Shown here: positions 7,238-15,362 of the stretch, one piece after another
Layout: every line of letters begins with the position of its first letter
Position numbering within the stretch: the stretch's first letter is position 1
Assembly: GCA_964589855.1 (NCBI GenBank)
Contig: CAZPVB010000025.1
Coordinates: 1 to 28,777, forward strand
DNA length: 28,777 nt
Origin: SKVR01 sp964589855
GTDB taxonomy: Bacteria; Bacteroidota; Bacteroidia; Bacteroidales; UBA7960
Direction: 5' to 3'
The notes under the pieces: generated by a model
Database searches by the model: none
Seen by the model: only the letters and a program-made list of their open reading frames with translations
What the model was told of the DNA's origin: nothing
Position numbers and translations under genes: made by a program

Positions 7238-9649
7238 ATGCTAAAAAACTACATTATAACAGCCTGGCGTAGTTTGCAAAGAAATAAAATCTATGCATTT
7301 ATAAACGTGTTTTGTCTTTCTGTTGGTATTACAGGAGCTATTCTTATTTCCTTGTTTATCCATCATGAATTTTCATTCGACAGTTACCATGAAAATCATG
7401 AAAATCTTTTTCGTATAGAAGGTATTTATACCATTGGTGGAAATCATAATCATTTAGCTATTACACCTTTTCCGCTGGGGCCGGCGTTGAAAAAAGAATT
7501 TAGCCAGGTAAAAGAATATGTGAGGTTATATTATCAGAACGATATAACTGTAAACATTGAGGATAAAAAGTTTATAGAAGACAGTATGGCTTTTGCCGAT
7601 TCCACATTTTTTGATGTTTTTACCCAAGAGCTCATTTGGGGAAATCCAGACAGAGCACTTGCCGAATCCAATTCAGTTGTGCTGTCCCAAACCATCAGTG
7701 AAAAATATTTTGGAAAGGAAAATCCTTTGGGAAAAAATATAAGATTAAACCAGGAAACATATATGATCACTGGTGTGATGAAGGATTTTCCTGATAATAC
7801 TCACCTTGATCTGGAGGCACTGCTCTCGATGAGTTCTTTGGAAAACAACATGGTGTATTCTCTTTCACCTAATCTTTTTTGGAGTATTAATACCAATTTT
7901 ACTTATATTTTGTTTCATGAAAATACACAACCTGAACAGGTTTTGGGAAACATGACTGCATTTCATGAAAAATATACCAATCCGGTTGGAAACATGATCG
8001 GGGGATTCTCAAATTTTACCTATACTCCACTTCGTGAAGTCAGGTTCAGTAAAATTACATTTTCACCCAATCCAACCTCCAAAACAATTCTGTATGTTTT
8101 AAGTATTGTGGCCATTTTTCTTGTGATCATTGCTGCCGTAAACTATACAAATCTTGCTACCGCAAGGGCATCCATAAGATCAAAAGAAATTGGGATCAGA
8201 AAAGTATCTGGTGCCGGCAGAGGGCAGCTGATTCTGCAGTTTCTTTCTGAATCCGTATTTATTGCATTCATTTCTCTTGTCTTCTCTTTCTTAATCATAG
8301 AATTCATTTTACCTGGATTCAATCATTTATCAGAGAAGTCTTTTCATTTGGTTGATCTTTTCAGGTGGCCTATATTATTCTATCTAATCATGATAACGCT
8401 TTTTACCGGACTTTTGGCTGGGTTTTATCCTTCTCTTTTCATTAGCAGGATGAGTCCTTCCACAATCTTAAGAGGTTCAAAGGGTTCAAAAGGTGGCTCG
8501 GTATACCTGAGAAAAGCATTGGTTGTTTTCCAATTTGCCATTTCAATCATGCTCATCACCGGAACACTCATGGTTCAAAGTCAATTGAAATTTTTACAAA
8601 ACAAAGATCTGGGTTTAAAAACCGAAAATCGCGCAGTTTTGCGTATACAAAATCCTGATAACAGACAAAGAATTGAAACCCTCGAAAATATAGTAAAGCA
8701 AAACCCCGATATTTTACAAACCACCAAAACCTTTTCAGTTCCGGGAAGGGGTTTTAATAAAAATGCCGTTTGGGTTGAATCAGAAGATGGCATGAATGAA
8801 GCAACAGTTACCACGAATTATGTTGATGAAAAATATTTTCATTTTTACGAAATAGACATCATCCGGGGAAGAACCTTTGACCAAAACCTGCAAAGTGATG
8901 CTGAAACATCTATTGTGATCAACGAATCTGCGGCCAGAACGTTTGGATGGATAGATAATCCTTTGGGGAAAACCATTCAATGGCAGTTTGACTCCCTGGG
9001 AAACCCTACTGTAACACAAAAAGTAATTGGTGTTGTAAAAGATCATAATCTGCTCAACCTGAATCATGCTGTTGAGCCTGTCATGTACATGTTGGGTGAA
9101 AATCAGGACGTTTATCAGAATTTGATCGTACAATATGTATCCGGAACAGAAAACAAAACCCTTGAATTTCTTGAACAATCGGCCTACGAATTTGACGCGG
9201 AGAACTTCCCAAATATTTCTTTGGCAAGCTCGGGCTATCGCGAACAATTTGAGAACGAAGAAAGGCTTAGCAGTATATTTAGTGTATTCGCTGTGGTTTG
9301 TATTCTTATATCATTCATTGGATTATTTGGGTTATCGTCATTTATTACCGAACAAAGAAAACGCGAAATTGGCGTAAGAAAAGTTCTGGGATCAAGCAGC
9401 TTATCCATTTTAGGATTGTTCTATAAGGAGTTTACAATGCTCATTCTCATTTCTATTCTCATTACCATACCGATTGCATGGGTTTTGCTCGACATGTGGC
9501 TAAACCAGTTTATTTATCGCATTTCCATCATCCCCCAACCATTTATTGTATCGTCAATCATATCCTTATTGATCGCTCTTGTAACGGTAAGCTATCACAC
9601 CCTGAGAGCAGCAAACATCAATCCGGCGGAAATAATCCGATCAGAATAA
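7238..9649 (+). CDS. ABC transporter permease with two MacB_PCD/FtsX modules
   Basis: An 803-residue inner-membrane protein made of two similar halves. The first has a helix at about 20-42, a periplasmic MacB-core domain (about 45-280) and an FtsX block of three helices (about 285-400) with RSKEIGIRKVSGAG. The second starts with a helix at about 428-448, has another periplasmic domain, then an FtsX block (about 690-795) with RKREIGVRKVLGSS. Such fused permeases are common in Bacteroidota beside a MacA-like adaptor and a LolD-like ATPase. They work by mechanotransmission on substrates in the periplasm. The RNKIYAFINVFCLSVGITG N-terminus fixes the start. No outer-membrane channel gene follows before the assembly gap, 44 bases downstream. 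Confidence 0.92.
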   Translation: MLKNYIITAWRSLQRNKIYAFINVFCLSVGITGAILISLFIHHEFSFDSYHENHENLFRIEGIYTIGGNHNHLAITPFPLGPALKKEFSQVKEYVRLYYQNDITVNIEDKKFIEDSMAFADSTFFDVFTQELIWGNPDRALAESNSVVLSQTISEKYFGKENPLGKNIRLNQETYMITGVMKDFPDNTHLDLEALLSMSSLENNMVYSLSPNLFWSINTNFTYILFHENTQPEQVLGNMTAFHEKYTNPVGNMIGGFSNFTYTPLREVRFSKITFSPNPTSKTILYVLSIVAIFLVIIAAVNYTNLATARASIRSKEIGIRKVSGAGRGQLILQFLSESVFIAFISLVFSFLIIEFILPGFNHLSEKSFHLVDLFRWPILFYLIMITLFTGLLAGFYPSLFISRMSPSTILRGSKGSKGGSVYLRKALVVFQFAISIMLITGTLMVQSQLKFLQNKDLGLKTENRAVLRIQNPDNRQRIETLENIVKQNPDILQTTKTFSVPGRGFNKNAVWVESEDGMNEATVTTNYVDEKYFHFYEIDIIRGRTFDQNLQSDAETSIVINESAARTFGWIDNPLGKTIQWQFDSLGNPTVTQKVIGVVKDHNLLNLNHAVEPVMYMLGENQDVYQNLIVQYVSGTENKTLEFLEQSAYEFDAENFPNISLASSGYREQFENEERLSSIFSVFAVVCILISFIGLFGLSSFITEQRKREIGVRKVLGSSSLSILGLFYKEFTMLILISILITIPIAWVLLDMWLNQFIYRISIIPQPFIVSSIISLLIALVTVSYHTLRAANINPAEIIRSE

Positions 9650-9693
9650 AATTGATATGGGTGTGATTTGATTAATTGGGTGTTGATAACTAA

Positions 9694-9793
9694 NNNNNNN
9701 NNNNNNNNNNNNNNNNNNNNNNNNNNNNNNNNNNNNNNNNNNNNNNNNNNNNNNNNNNNNNNNNNNNNNNNNNNNNNNNNNNNNNNNNNNNNN
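9694..9793. other. Assembly gap of 100 N
   Basis: Exactly 100 undetermined bases, a conventional placeholder for a gap of unknown length. It removes the promoter and 5' end of the next gene, and any gene between it and the permease. Adjacency of the efflux and dehydratase genes is therefore an assembly statement, not something seen. Confidence 0.97.
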
Positions 9794-9794
9794 T

Positions 9795-11564
9795 GTTACC
9801 CTTATCTATTTCTTAAGTTTTCTTGTTTTCAAACCTTTTTGCGGCATTATCAGGCATACGAGTTTCAATGATGCCATGCGGTTGTTGCATGCTACTTTTT
9901 TGCCTTTTGCCATTATCTTTTCATCGGCACTGATTTTGCGGAATTTGGATTTAGGAAAATCATATCAGCTTTCCTTAGGTGTTTTTGCTATTCATTTTTT
10001 ACTGGTATATTTTATTCTTATTCAGGGAAGGATAGCAGTGAAAACAATGTTTTTAAGATTAACGGGTGCCAAAAAGAAAAATCAAAAAAGAGTAATCATT
10101 TTTGGGGCAGGAGATTCTGGTGTATTGACCAAAAATGCCCTTTTACAAGACCACATAACCCATTATACTTTAGCAGGATTTGCCGATGAGAATTTGAGTA
10201 AGATCGGAAAAAGAATTACCGGTACAACAATCTACCCACTCGGTAAAGTGCTTACAAAAAACTTTATTGACCAACACAAAATTGATGTGTTGATCGTTTC
10301 CATTCAAAATCTTAATGCTAACAAACAAAAAAAGGTTATTGAATCTGCTCTTAATCTTAATATAGAGATTAAAGTGGTTCCTTCGGCACAAAAATGGATT
10401 GACGGTAAATTAAGTCATGACCAGATCAGAAATGCCAATATTGAAGATCTTCTCCAAAGAGACCCCATCAAAATGGGATGTGACAATGTGGTGAGAGAAC
10501 TAAAGGGTAAAACCGTTATGGTAACGGGTGCGGCAGGTAGCATAGGTTCGGGCATTGTGAAGCAGGTATTGACCTATCAGCCGCGTAAAGTTGTTTTACT
10601 CGATCAGGCTGAATCTGCGATTTACGACCTTCAATATGAAATAAACAACGATCCTGCGCTTCAAGAGTTTAAGCATCTGGTTGAATACAAGATTGCCAAT
10701 ATTAAAGACAGATTCCGTATTGATCATATATTTAATCAGTACATGCCTGATATTATTTACCATGCAGCAGCTTACAAGCATGTGCCCCTGATGGAAGAAA
10801 ATCCATACGAAGCATTGCTGGTAAATGTTTTTGGTACAAAAGCACTGGCAGACCTTTCTATTAAATATAAGGTGAAAAAGTTTGTAATGGTTTCCACTGA
10901 TAAAGCAGTAAATCCCACCAACATCATGGGTGCTTCCAAAAGAATTGCTGAAATTTATACTCAGGCATCAGGAAATTATCATACACAATTTGTTACCACA
11001 AGATTTGGAAATGTGCTCGATTCAAATGGTTCGGTTGTACCTCTTTTCAGAAAACAAATCAGTAAGGGAGGACCCGTTACCATTACACATAAAGATATTA
11101 ACCGGTTTTTTATGACCATATCCGAGGCTTGCAGCCTGGTTCTGGAAGCAGGCGCTATGGGAAACGGAGGCGAAATATTTGTCTTTGATATGGGCAAACC
11201 TGTCAGAATTTATGACTTGGCTGTAAAAATGATCAAAATTGCTGGATTTATTCCTGATAAGGAGATCATGATTAATGAGGTCGGTTTAAGACCGGGAGAA
11301 AAACTGTATGAGGAGGTTTTGAGCAATGAGGAAAACACCATTTTAACACATCATCCAAAAATCATGAAAGCAAAAGTGAGACAGTATGATAAAAAACTCA
11401 TTGATGCACAATTGGAAAAACTCGCCAATCTTATTCTCGAAAATAATGCATTTACGCTGGTTGCCAAAATGAAAGAAATTGTTCCGGAATATATCAGCAA
11501 CAACTCTGTTTATGATATATTGGACAATAAAAACCTTACTCTTGACAATAAACAGGGTTTTTAA
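9795..11564 (+). CDS. FlaA1/CapD-type UDP-sugar 4,6-dehydratase/epimerase, 5' end in gap
   Basis: The frame is open from the gap edge, 27 codons before the first ATG (9876). The upstream residues (FLVFKPFCGIIRHTSFNDA) fit the family, so the real start lies in the gap and one or more N-terminal membrane helices are missing. Visible are hydrophobic segments, a first Rossmann domain (VIIFGAGDSG, near 10090-10120), then the extended-SDR domain: VTGAAGSIGSG (near 10520-10550) and VSTDKAVNPTNIMGASKR, where a Thr-Asp-Lys set replaces the usual Tyr-x-x-x-Lys. That pattern is typical of the long membrane-bound PglF/WbpM/CapD enzymes, which make UDP-4-keto-6-deoxy sugars for O-antigen, capsule or protein glycans. 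At least 589 residues are present. The precise product is not determinable. Confidence 0.88.
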   Translation, partial: VTLIYFLSFLVFKPFCGIIRHTSFNDAMRLLHATFLPFAIIFSSALILRNLDLGKSYQLSLGVFAIHFLLVYFILIQGRIAVKTMFLRLTGAKKKNQKRVIIFGAGDSGVLTKNALLQDHITHYTLAGFADENLSKIGKRITGTTIYPLGKVLTKNFIDQHKIDVLIVSIQNLNANKQKKVIESALNLNIEIKVVPSAQKWIDGKLSHDQIRNANIEDLLQRDPIKMGCDNVVRELKGKTVMVTGAAGSIGSGIVKQVLTYQPRKVVLLDQAESAIYDLQYEINNDPALQEFKHLVEYKIANIKDRFRIDHIFNQYMPDIIYHAAAYKHVPLMEENPYEALLVNVFGTKALADLSIKYKVKKFVMVSTDKAVNPTNIMGASKRIAEIYTQASGNYHTQFVTTRFGNVLDSNGSVVPLFRKQISKGGPVTITHKDINRFFMTISEACSLVLEAGAMGNGGEIFVFDMGKPVRIYDLAVKMIKIAGFIPDKEIMINEVGLRPGEKLYEEVLSNEENTILTHHPKIMKAKVRQYDKKLIDAQLEKLANLILENNAFTLVAKMKEIVPEYISNNSVYDILDNKNLTLDNKQGF

Positions 11565-11714
11565 CCAGTTTTGCGGTTTTGCAACATTTTACCCCGATGT
11601 AAATATTTTTTTCGGGATTTTCTGTAAAGGCGTTCGAAGACCTTTGTTTTTAACCCATTTTAGAAAAAAGTTGTGAAAAACAATATTTTCCTGCTCATCG
11701 TAAACAAATACATG

Positions 11715-11722
11715 TATTTTTG
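11715..11722 (+). promoter_or_regulatory. Candidate -7 element before the NlpC/P60 gene
   Basis: TATTTTTG matches TAnnTTTG 32 bases before the ATG at 11754. No convincing -33 box is seen. The 189-base gap after the dehydratase gene leaves room for separate transcription. Confidence 0.25.
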
Positions 11723-11753
11723 TTATATGATCAGAGGTAAATATTTGTTATAA

Positions 11754-12344
11754 ATGAAAACCAAAAACTTCTTCCCTGAACGACTGCCATATCAAAACAT
11801 GTTGCTGATCATTTTATGCGGCCTGATTAGCTCATGCACTTATCTGCGTGAAACCCCATCATACCGTGATGTTGAGTTAAATGCCAAAGAAAATTCCTAC
11901 AAAACGAATCTCCCCGAAGAAAAACAGGATCAATACGAAATATTTTCCAAAAAGTTGGGATACGACCTTACTGGAAATGAAAATATTGATCTTTTACAAG
12001 AAATAAGTACCTGGATAGGTACTCCCTACAAATTTGGCGGTGATACCAGAATGGGGGCTGATTGTTCGGGCTTTGCCAAAGAAGTTTACAAAAAAGTTTA
12101 TGGACTTGATCTGGAACGAATAACCGTAAACATGGCCAAAAACTCCAGGAAAGTTAACAGACATCACCTGCAGGAAGGCGACCTTGTTTTTTTCAGAATC
12201 AACAAAAGAAAAGTATCTCATGTGGGCATTTACATAAGCAAAAACCGCTTTGCCCATGCCTCCACATCACGGGGGGTTATTGTCAGCGAACTCACCGATC
12301 CTTATTATATCAAAAGATTTGCTTTTGGGGGAAGAATACATTAA
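11754..12344 (+). CDS. NlpC/P60 family cell-wall peptidase, lipoprotein
   Basis: A 196-residue predicted lipoprotein: a hydrophobic signal (about 16-27) ends in the lipobox LISSC, with Cys28 the likely lipid anchor. The C-terminal NlpC/P60 domain (about 78-196) has catalytic Cys104 in GADCSGF, His156 in SHVGIY and His168 in FAHAS. Family members cut peptides of peptidoglycan, often the gamma-D-Glu-diaminopimelate bond (Spr/MepS-like), so a role in wall growth or turnover at the envelope is likely. All three active-site positions are present. It converges with the phospholipase-D family gene, with a 78-base gap. Confidence 0.9.
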   Translation: MKTKNFFPERLPYQNMLLIILCGLISSCTYLRETPSYRDVELNAKENSYKTNLPEEKQDQYEIFSKKLGYDLTGNENIDLLQEISTWIGTPYKFGGDTRMGADCSGFAKEVYKKVYGLDLERITVNMAKNSRKVNRHHLQEGDLVFFRINKRKVSHVGIYISKNRFAHASTSRGVIVSELTDPYYIKRFAFGGRIH

Positions 12345-12380
12345 TAGCACTTTCCGGCAAATATACAAAACATACATTTT

Positions 12381-12408
12381 CTTGATCATACTAAGTAAAT
12401 TGATCAGG
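12381..12408. terminator. Weak hairpin between convergent genes
   Basis: CTTGATCA (12381-12388) pairs with TGATCAGG (12401-12408), eight pairs including one G-T, around a 12-base loop. Position between two converging 3' ends suggests termination, but there is no adjacent T tract on either strand. Confidence 0.25.
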
Positions 12409-12422
12409 ACAAAGCATTTTTG

Positions 12423-13505
12423 TTATAACAAATGCCTTATAGGTACAAGCATTCTCTCAAAATATTTTTGTAGCTTGGGCCTTTTTTTCCATGACGCAAG
12501 GTCAAAAGGTTGACAATCATTTAAAGAAGTATGAAAATGATTTATCAGCTGACGACTTAAACTTTTGTGTTCACCAAAAAGACAGATTTCATGTTGATAA
12601 CGAAAACTACGATAATCAAAATTAGCCGATCCGATGATAAAATATTTTCTATCACATAAAAATAATTTAGAATGGAGATTTTGAGGGGTGAAAAAATGGA
12701 TTTTAACCCCACTTTTTGCCAACTCTCCCATATATTTTCCCGATAGTATGTCCAGTATATGAATGTCGGACTTTTTAGGAATGATGATGTTTACCTTTAC
12801 ACCTCTTAATGATGCTTCTGATAGTGCTTTGCGCAGATTATTTCCCGGAAGGAAATAAGGTGTTTCAAGAAATATTTCCCTTTTAGCTTGCTTAATAATA
12901 CTCAGAAACTTTTTTTGAACGGGTTGAAAAGCCAGGCTGGGGACATCTCTTATAATTTCAAACTGGTTGTAAATAATCTTTTTGGTGTAAGTCACCTTGT
13001 CATAAAGATATTTATTATATATTTTAAAATTTTCTTCAACTATACTTTTAAAAGACGGTGCAATACCACCTTTTATGCGAAAGACAGATTCCCGCCAACT
13101 AAGAGAATAATCATTGATGTTGGCAGAACCTATATAAGTTAGCATATCATCTATCACGATTATTTTTCGATGATCGCGTCGATGACTTTTGGTAAATCCA
13201 TCCCAACTGATTCTGATTTTTTTAAAAAACTTAACCTCGCCCCCCAATTCGGTTAAGGGTTTGAAAAAAGAATAGCTGGAGGAAGCCGCCCACGAATCAA
13301 TCAACACCCTTATTTTTACCCCCTGTTCGCATTTTTTCACCAGCAGATCTCTGAATCTCATACCAATAGGATCATTCCTGAAGCGGTACATTTCTATATA
13401 AATGTATTTTACAGCCGCTTTCATATCACTGAGAATTGCCGGATAAAAAACAAGTGGATCAGAATACATTTTGACTCTTAATTCATTGGGGTCGGTATTA
13501 TTCAT
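12423..13505 (-). CDS. Phospholipase-D superfamily protein, cardiolipin-synthase-like
   Basis: A 360-residue protein with two HKD motifs: His112-x-Lys114-xxxx-Asp119 (HRKIIVID, followed by IGSANIND) and His278-x-Lys280-xxxx-Asp285 (HSKLFLCD, followed by IGSANFDYRS). Paired HKD motifs form one active site that transfers phosphatidyl groups. Cardiolipin synthase is the commonest bacterial role, but phospholipase D activity is possible. The N-terminal membrane helices of ClsA are absent, so it is closer to the short ClsB/YwjE style. Start: the frame reaches a TTG at 13550, but ATG at 13505 is preferred because it has an A-rich leader (GAAAG directly before it) and a promoter match lies at 13559-13589. 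It is transcribed divergently from uridine kinase. Confidence 0.87.
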   Translation of the reverse strand: MNNTDPNELRVKMYSDPLVFYPAILSDMKAAVKYIYIEMYRFRNDPIGMRFRDLLVKKCEQGVKIRVLIDSWAASSSYSFFKPLTELGGEVKFFKKIRISWDGFTKSHRRDHRKIIVIDDMLTYIGSANINDYSLSWRESVFRIKGGIAPSFKSIVEENFKIYNKYLYDKVTYTKKIIYNQFEIIRDVPSLAFQPVQKKFLSIIKQAKREIFLETPYFLPGNNLRKALSEASLRGVKVNIIIPKKSDIHILDILSGKYMGELAKSGVKIHFFTPQNLHSKLFLCDRKYFIIGSANFDYRSFRYQHEICLFGEHKSLSRQLINHFHTSLNDCQPFDLASWKKRPKLQKYFERMLVPIRHLL

Positions 13506-13558
13506 TCTTTCATAAATGTAAAAACAAAAATATTCGTCTATTTTGCGCAATGAAGTAG

Positions 13559-13589
13559 CAAACGTAATTTATTTTTAAAAATAATCAAA
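13559..13589 (-). promoter_or_regulatory. Promoter for the cardiolipin-synthase-like gene
   Basis: On the minus strand, TTTG (13589-13586), 19 bases, then TACGTTTG (13566-13559) fits the Bacteroidota consensus at every fixed position. Predicted start is near 13552, giving a leader of about 47 bases to ATG 13505. A second -7-like match, TATTTTTG (13532-13525), lies closer with a poorer spacer. Confidence 0.55.
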
Positions 13590-13606
13590 GAAAATTTATC
13601 AGTACG

Positions 13607-13638
13607 TTTTGTGTGAATTTAATTAATTTTATACTTTA
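13607..13638 (+). promoter_or_regulatory. Candidate promoter for uridine kinase
   Basis: TTTTG (13607-13611), 18 bases, then TATACTTTA. The -33 box is good; the -7 box lacks the final G and is off by a base. It would give a very short leader before ATG 13653. Confidence 0.3.
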
Positions 13639-13652
13639 AAAATATTCGTATT

Positions 13653-14279
13653 ATGTTAATTATTGGCATTGCAGGAGGATCAGGATCCGGAAAATCTACA
13701 GTTGTAAAAAAAATCGTTAACCATCTTCCTGAAAATAGTGTTTCGGTCATTTACCAAGACTCTTACTACAGGGATAATGGGCACTTAAGCGCCGAGGAAA
13801 GGGCAAGAATTAACTTTGATCATCCTTCGGCGATAGAATTTAACCTGCTGGTAAAGCACCTTGATATGCTGAAAAACGGCGAAACCATACCCATGCCGGT
13901 ATATTCCTACCTTACCTGCGCCCGGTCCAAAGAAAGCATTCCCGTAGAACCTAAAGATGTTGTAATTGTAGAGGGGATTTTAATTATGTCAAATCCACGT
14001 ATGCGGGAACGAATGGATATAAAAATTTTTGTTGATGCTGATGCCGATGATCGTTTAATGCGGGTAATAAAAAGAGATATTCAGCAAAGAGGCAGGTCTT
14101 TCATTGAAGTACTCGACCACTACGAAAAATTTGTAAAACCCATGCACCTTCAATTTATAGAACCCAGTAAAAGATATGCTGAGATCATTGTTCCCCAGGG
14201 AGGAGAAAATCATGTGGCTATTAATATGATCACTTCAACCATAAAAATTATTCAACAAACCAAACAACTTATAAAATAA
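13653..14279 (+). CDS. udk: Uridine kinase
   Basis: A 208-residue enzyme that phosphorylates uridine (and cytidine) to the monophosphate in pyrimidine salvage, in the cytoplasm. It has the P-loop GGSGSGKST (8-16), the YQDSYYRD substrate loop (about 34-41), NFDHPSAIEF (about 54-63), the PVYSY segment, VEGIL (about 108-112) and the lid region with RDIQQRGRS. Length and motif order match Udk throughout. It stands 147 bases from the divergent phospholipase-D gene and is followed 72 bases later by the PHP phosphatase, with which it may be cotranscribed. Confidence 0.95.
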   Translation: MLIIGIAGGSGSGKSTVVKKIVNHLPENSVSVIYQDSYYRDNGHLSAEERARINFDHPSAIEFNLLVKHLDMLKNGETIPMPVYSYLTCARSKESIPVEPKDVVIVEGILIMSNPRMRERMDIKIFVDADADDRLMRVIKRDIQQRGRSFIEVLDHYEKFVKPMHLQFIEPSKRYAEIIVPQGGENHVAINMITSTIKIIQQTKQLIK

Positions 14280-14351
14280 AAATGTTTTACGTTAGCAGTA
14301 TCAAATCTATATTTTTAATATTTAGATCGCATTGACCAAAAACAAAATATC

Positions 14352-15182
14352 ATGATACCACTATATAATTTTCATAGCCACTCCCACCACTGCGATGGAA
14401 AAGAATCAATGGAAGAATATGTAAAATTTGCCATTGATAATCATTTTAAAGCACTGGGTTTTTCGGCACACTCTCCCCTGCCCTTTCCTAACGAATGGAG
14501 TCTTACACCAGAATCTTTTAAAAAGTATATCGCTGAGGCTAAAAATCTTATTCAGATATACGGAAATGATATAGACCTTTACCTGGGACTGGAAATCGAT
14601 TATATTCCGGGGCATTCCGATAATTTTCAAACTTTTATTGAAACCGTACCGCTGGATTATGCCATTGGTTCAGTGCACCTGGTAAGGCATAAAGAGAGTG
14701 GAAAAATTTGGTTTATCGACGGACCTGTGGAAGGATATATCAATGGAGTAAACGAAATATTCAACGGTGACTACAAAGAAGCGGTTACGGCCTTTTACCA
14801 ACAAAGTATTGAAATGATCGAAACGCAAAATTTCGATATCATTGGCCATATCGACAAAGTAAAAATGCACAACAAGCAAAGATGGTTTTCAACCTCCGAA
14901 AAGTGGTATACCGATCTGGTTGACAAAACCCTTGAAGCAGCAAAAAAAAATAACCTCATAATAGAACTCAATACCCGAGGCTTATATACCGGTAAAATTG
15001 ATGAATACTTCCCTTCTAAAGACATTCTTCAAAAATGCCTGGATTTGGATATACCCATGATGGTAAACAGCGATGCACACCATCCATCACAATTGTCGAA
15101 GCATTTTCAAGAAGCGCATCAACTGCTTAAAAATATTGGATTTAAAAAATTAAAAACTCCCTTTTTTGACTACGAATTGTAA
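14352..15182 (+). CDS. PHP-domain phosphatase, HisJ/HisK histidinol-phosphatase family
   Basis: A 276-residue metal-dependent phosphoesterase. Metal-binding residues appear as His8-Ser-His10 with CDG (14-16), GLEIDYI (about 78-84), a central HIDK (about 166-169) and the closing NSDAHHP motif near 239-245. The whole-length layout is that of histidinol-phosphatase HisJ, which makes histidinol from its phosphate. No other histidine gene is in the window, so the substrate is inferred from family only; a general sugar or nucleotide phosphatase is possible. Confidence 0.85.
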   Translation: MIPLYNFHSHSHHCDGKESMEEYVKFAIDNHFKALGFSAHSPLPFPNEWSLTPESFKKYIAEAKNLIQIYGNDIDLYLGLEIDYIPGHSDNFQTFIETVPLDYAIGSVHLVRHKESGKIWFIDGPVEGYINGVNEIFNGDYKEAVTAFYQQSIEMIETQNFDIIGHIDKVKMHNKQRWFSTSEKWYTDLVDKTLEAAKKNNLIIELNTRGLYTGKIDEYFPSKDILQKCLDLDIPMMVNSDAHHPSQLSKHFQEAHQLLKNIGFKKLKTPFFDYEL

Positions 15183-15204
15183 TTCCTGTTTCAATTCATT
15201 TCTT

Positions 15205-15212
15205 TAACTTTG
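15205..15212 (+). promoter_or_regulatory. Candidate -7 element before the PurF-like gene
   Basis: TAACTTTG, followed by CA, is a full match to TAnnTTTG. The -33 region is poor (CTG 16 bases upstream). It would give a leader of about 150 bases. Confidence 0.35.
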
Positions 15213-15362
15213 CACCTCTTCTTACGGGTTCATCATGCTTATACCTGTATGAAAAAATATTGCTGTTTTGTACATTAAAATGACAGGAATTTTTACTATC
15301 CCGATTTATCATCGTGCACATCAGTTGTTAGCCAAACCAAAACACTTCAAAAACTCTTACCA

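Noticed and set aside
8780..9247. 155-codon minus-strand frame inside the permease
   Set aside because: Antisense to a well-supported permease domain; no recognisable protein features.
9668..9871. Open frame running through the N block
   Set aside because: It exists only because N codons carry no stop; the residues on the far side belong to another frame than the real dehydratase gene.
13506..13550. Upstream TTG start adding 15 residues to the phospholipase-D family protein
   Set aside because: Region 13525-13589 carries promoter matches, and ATG 13505 has an A-rich leader; the TTG is probably untranslated.
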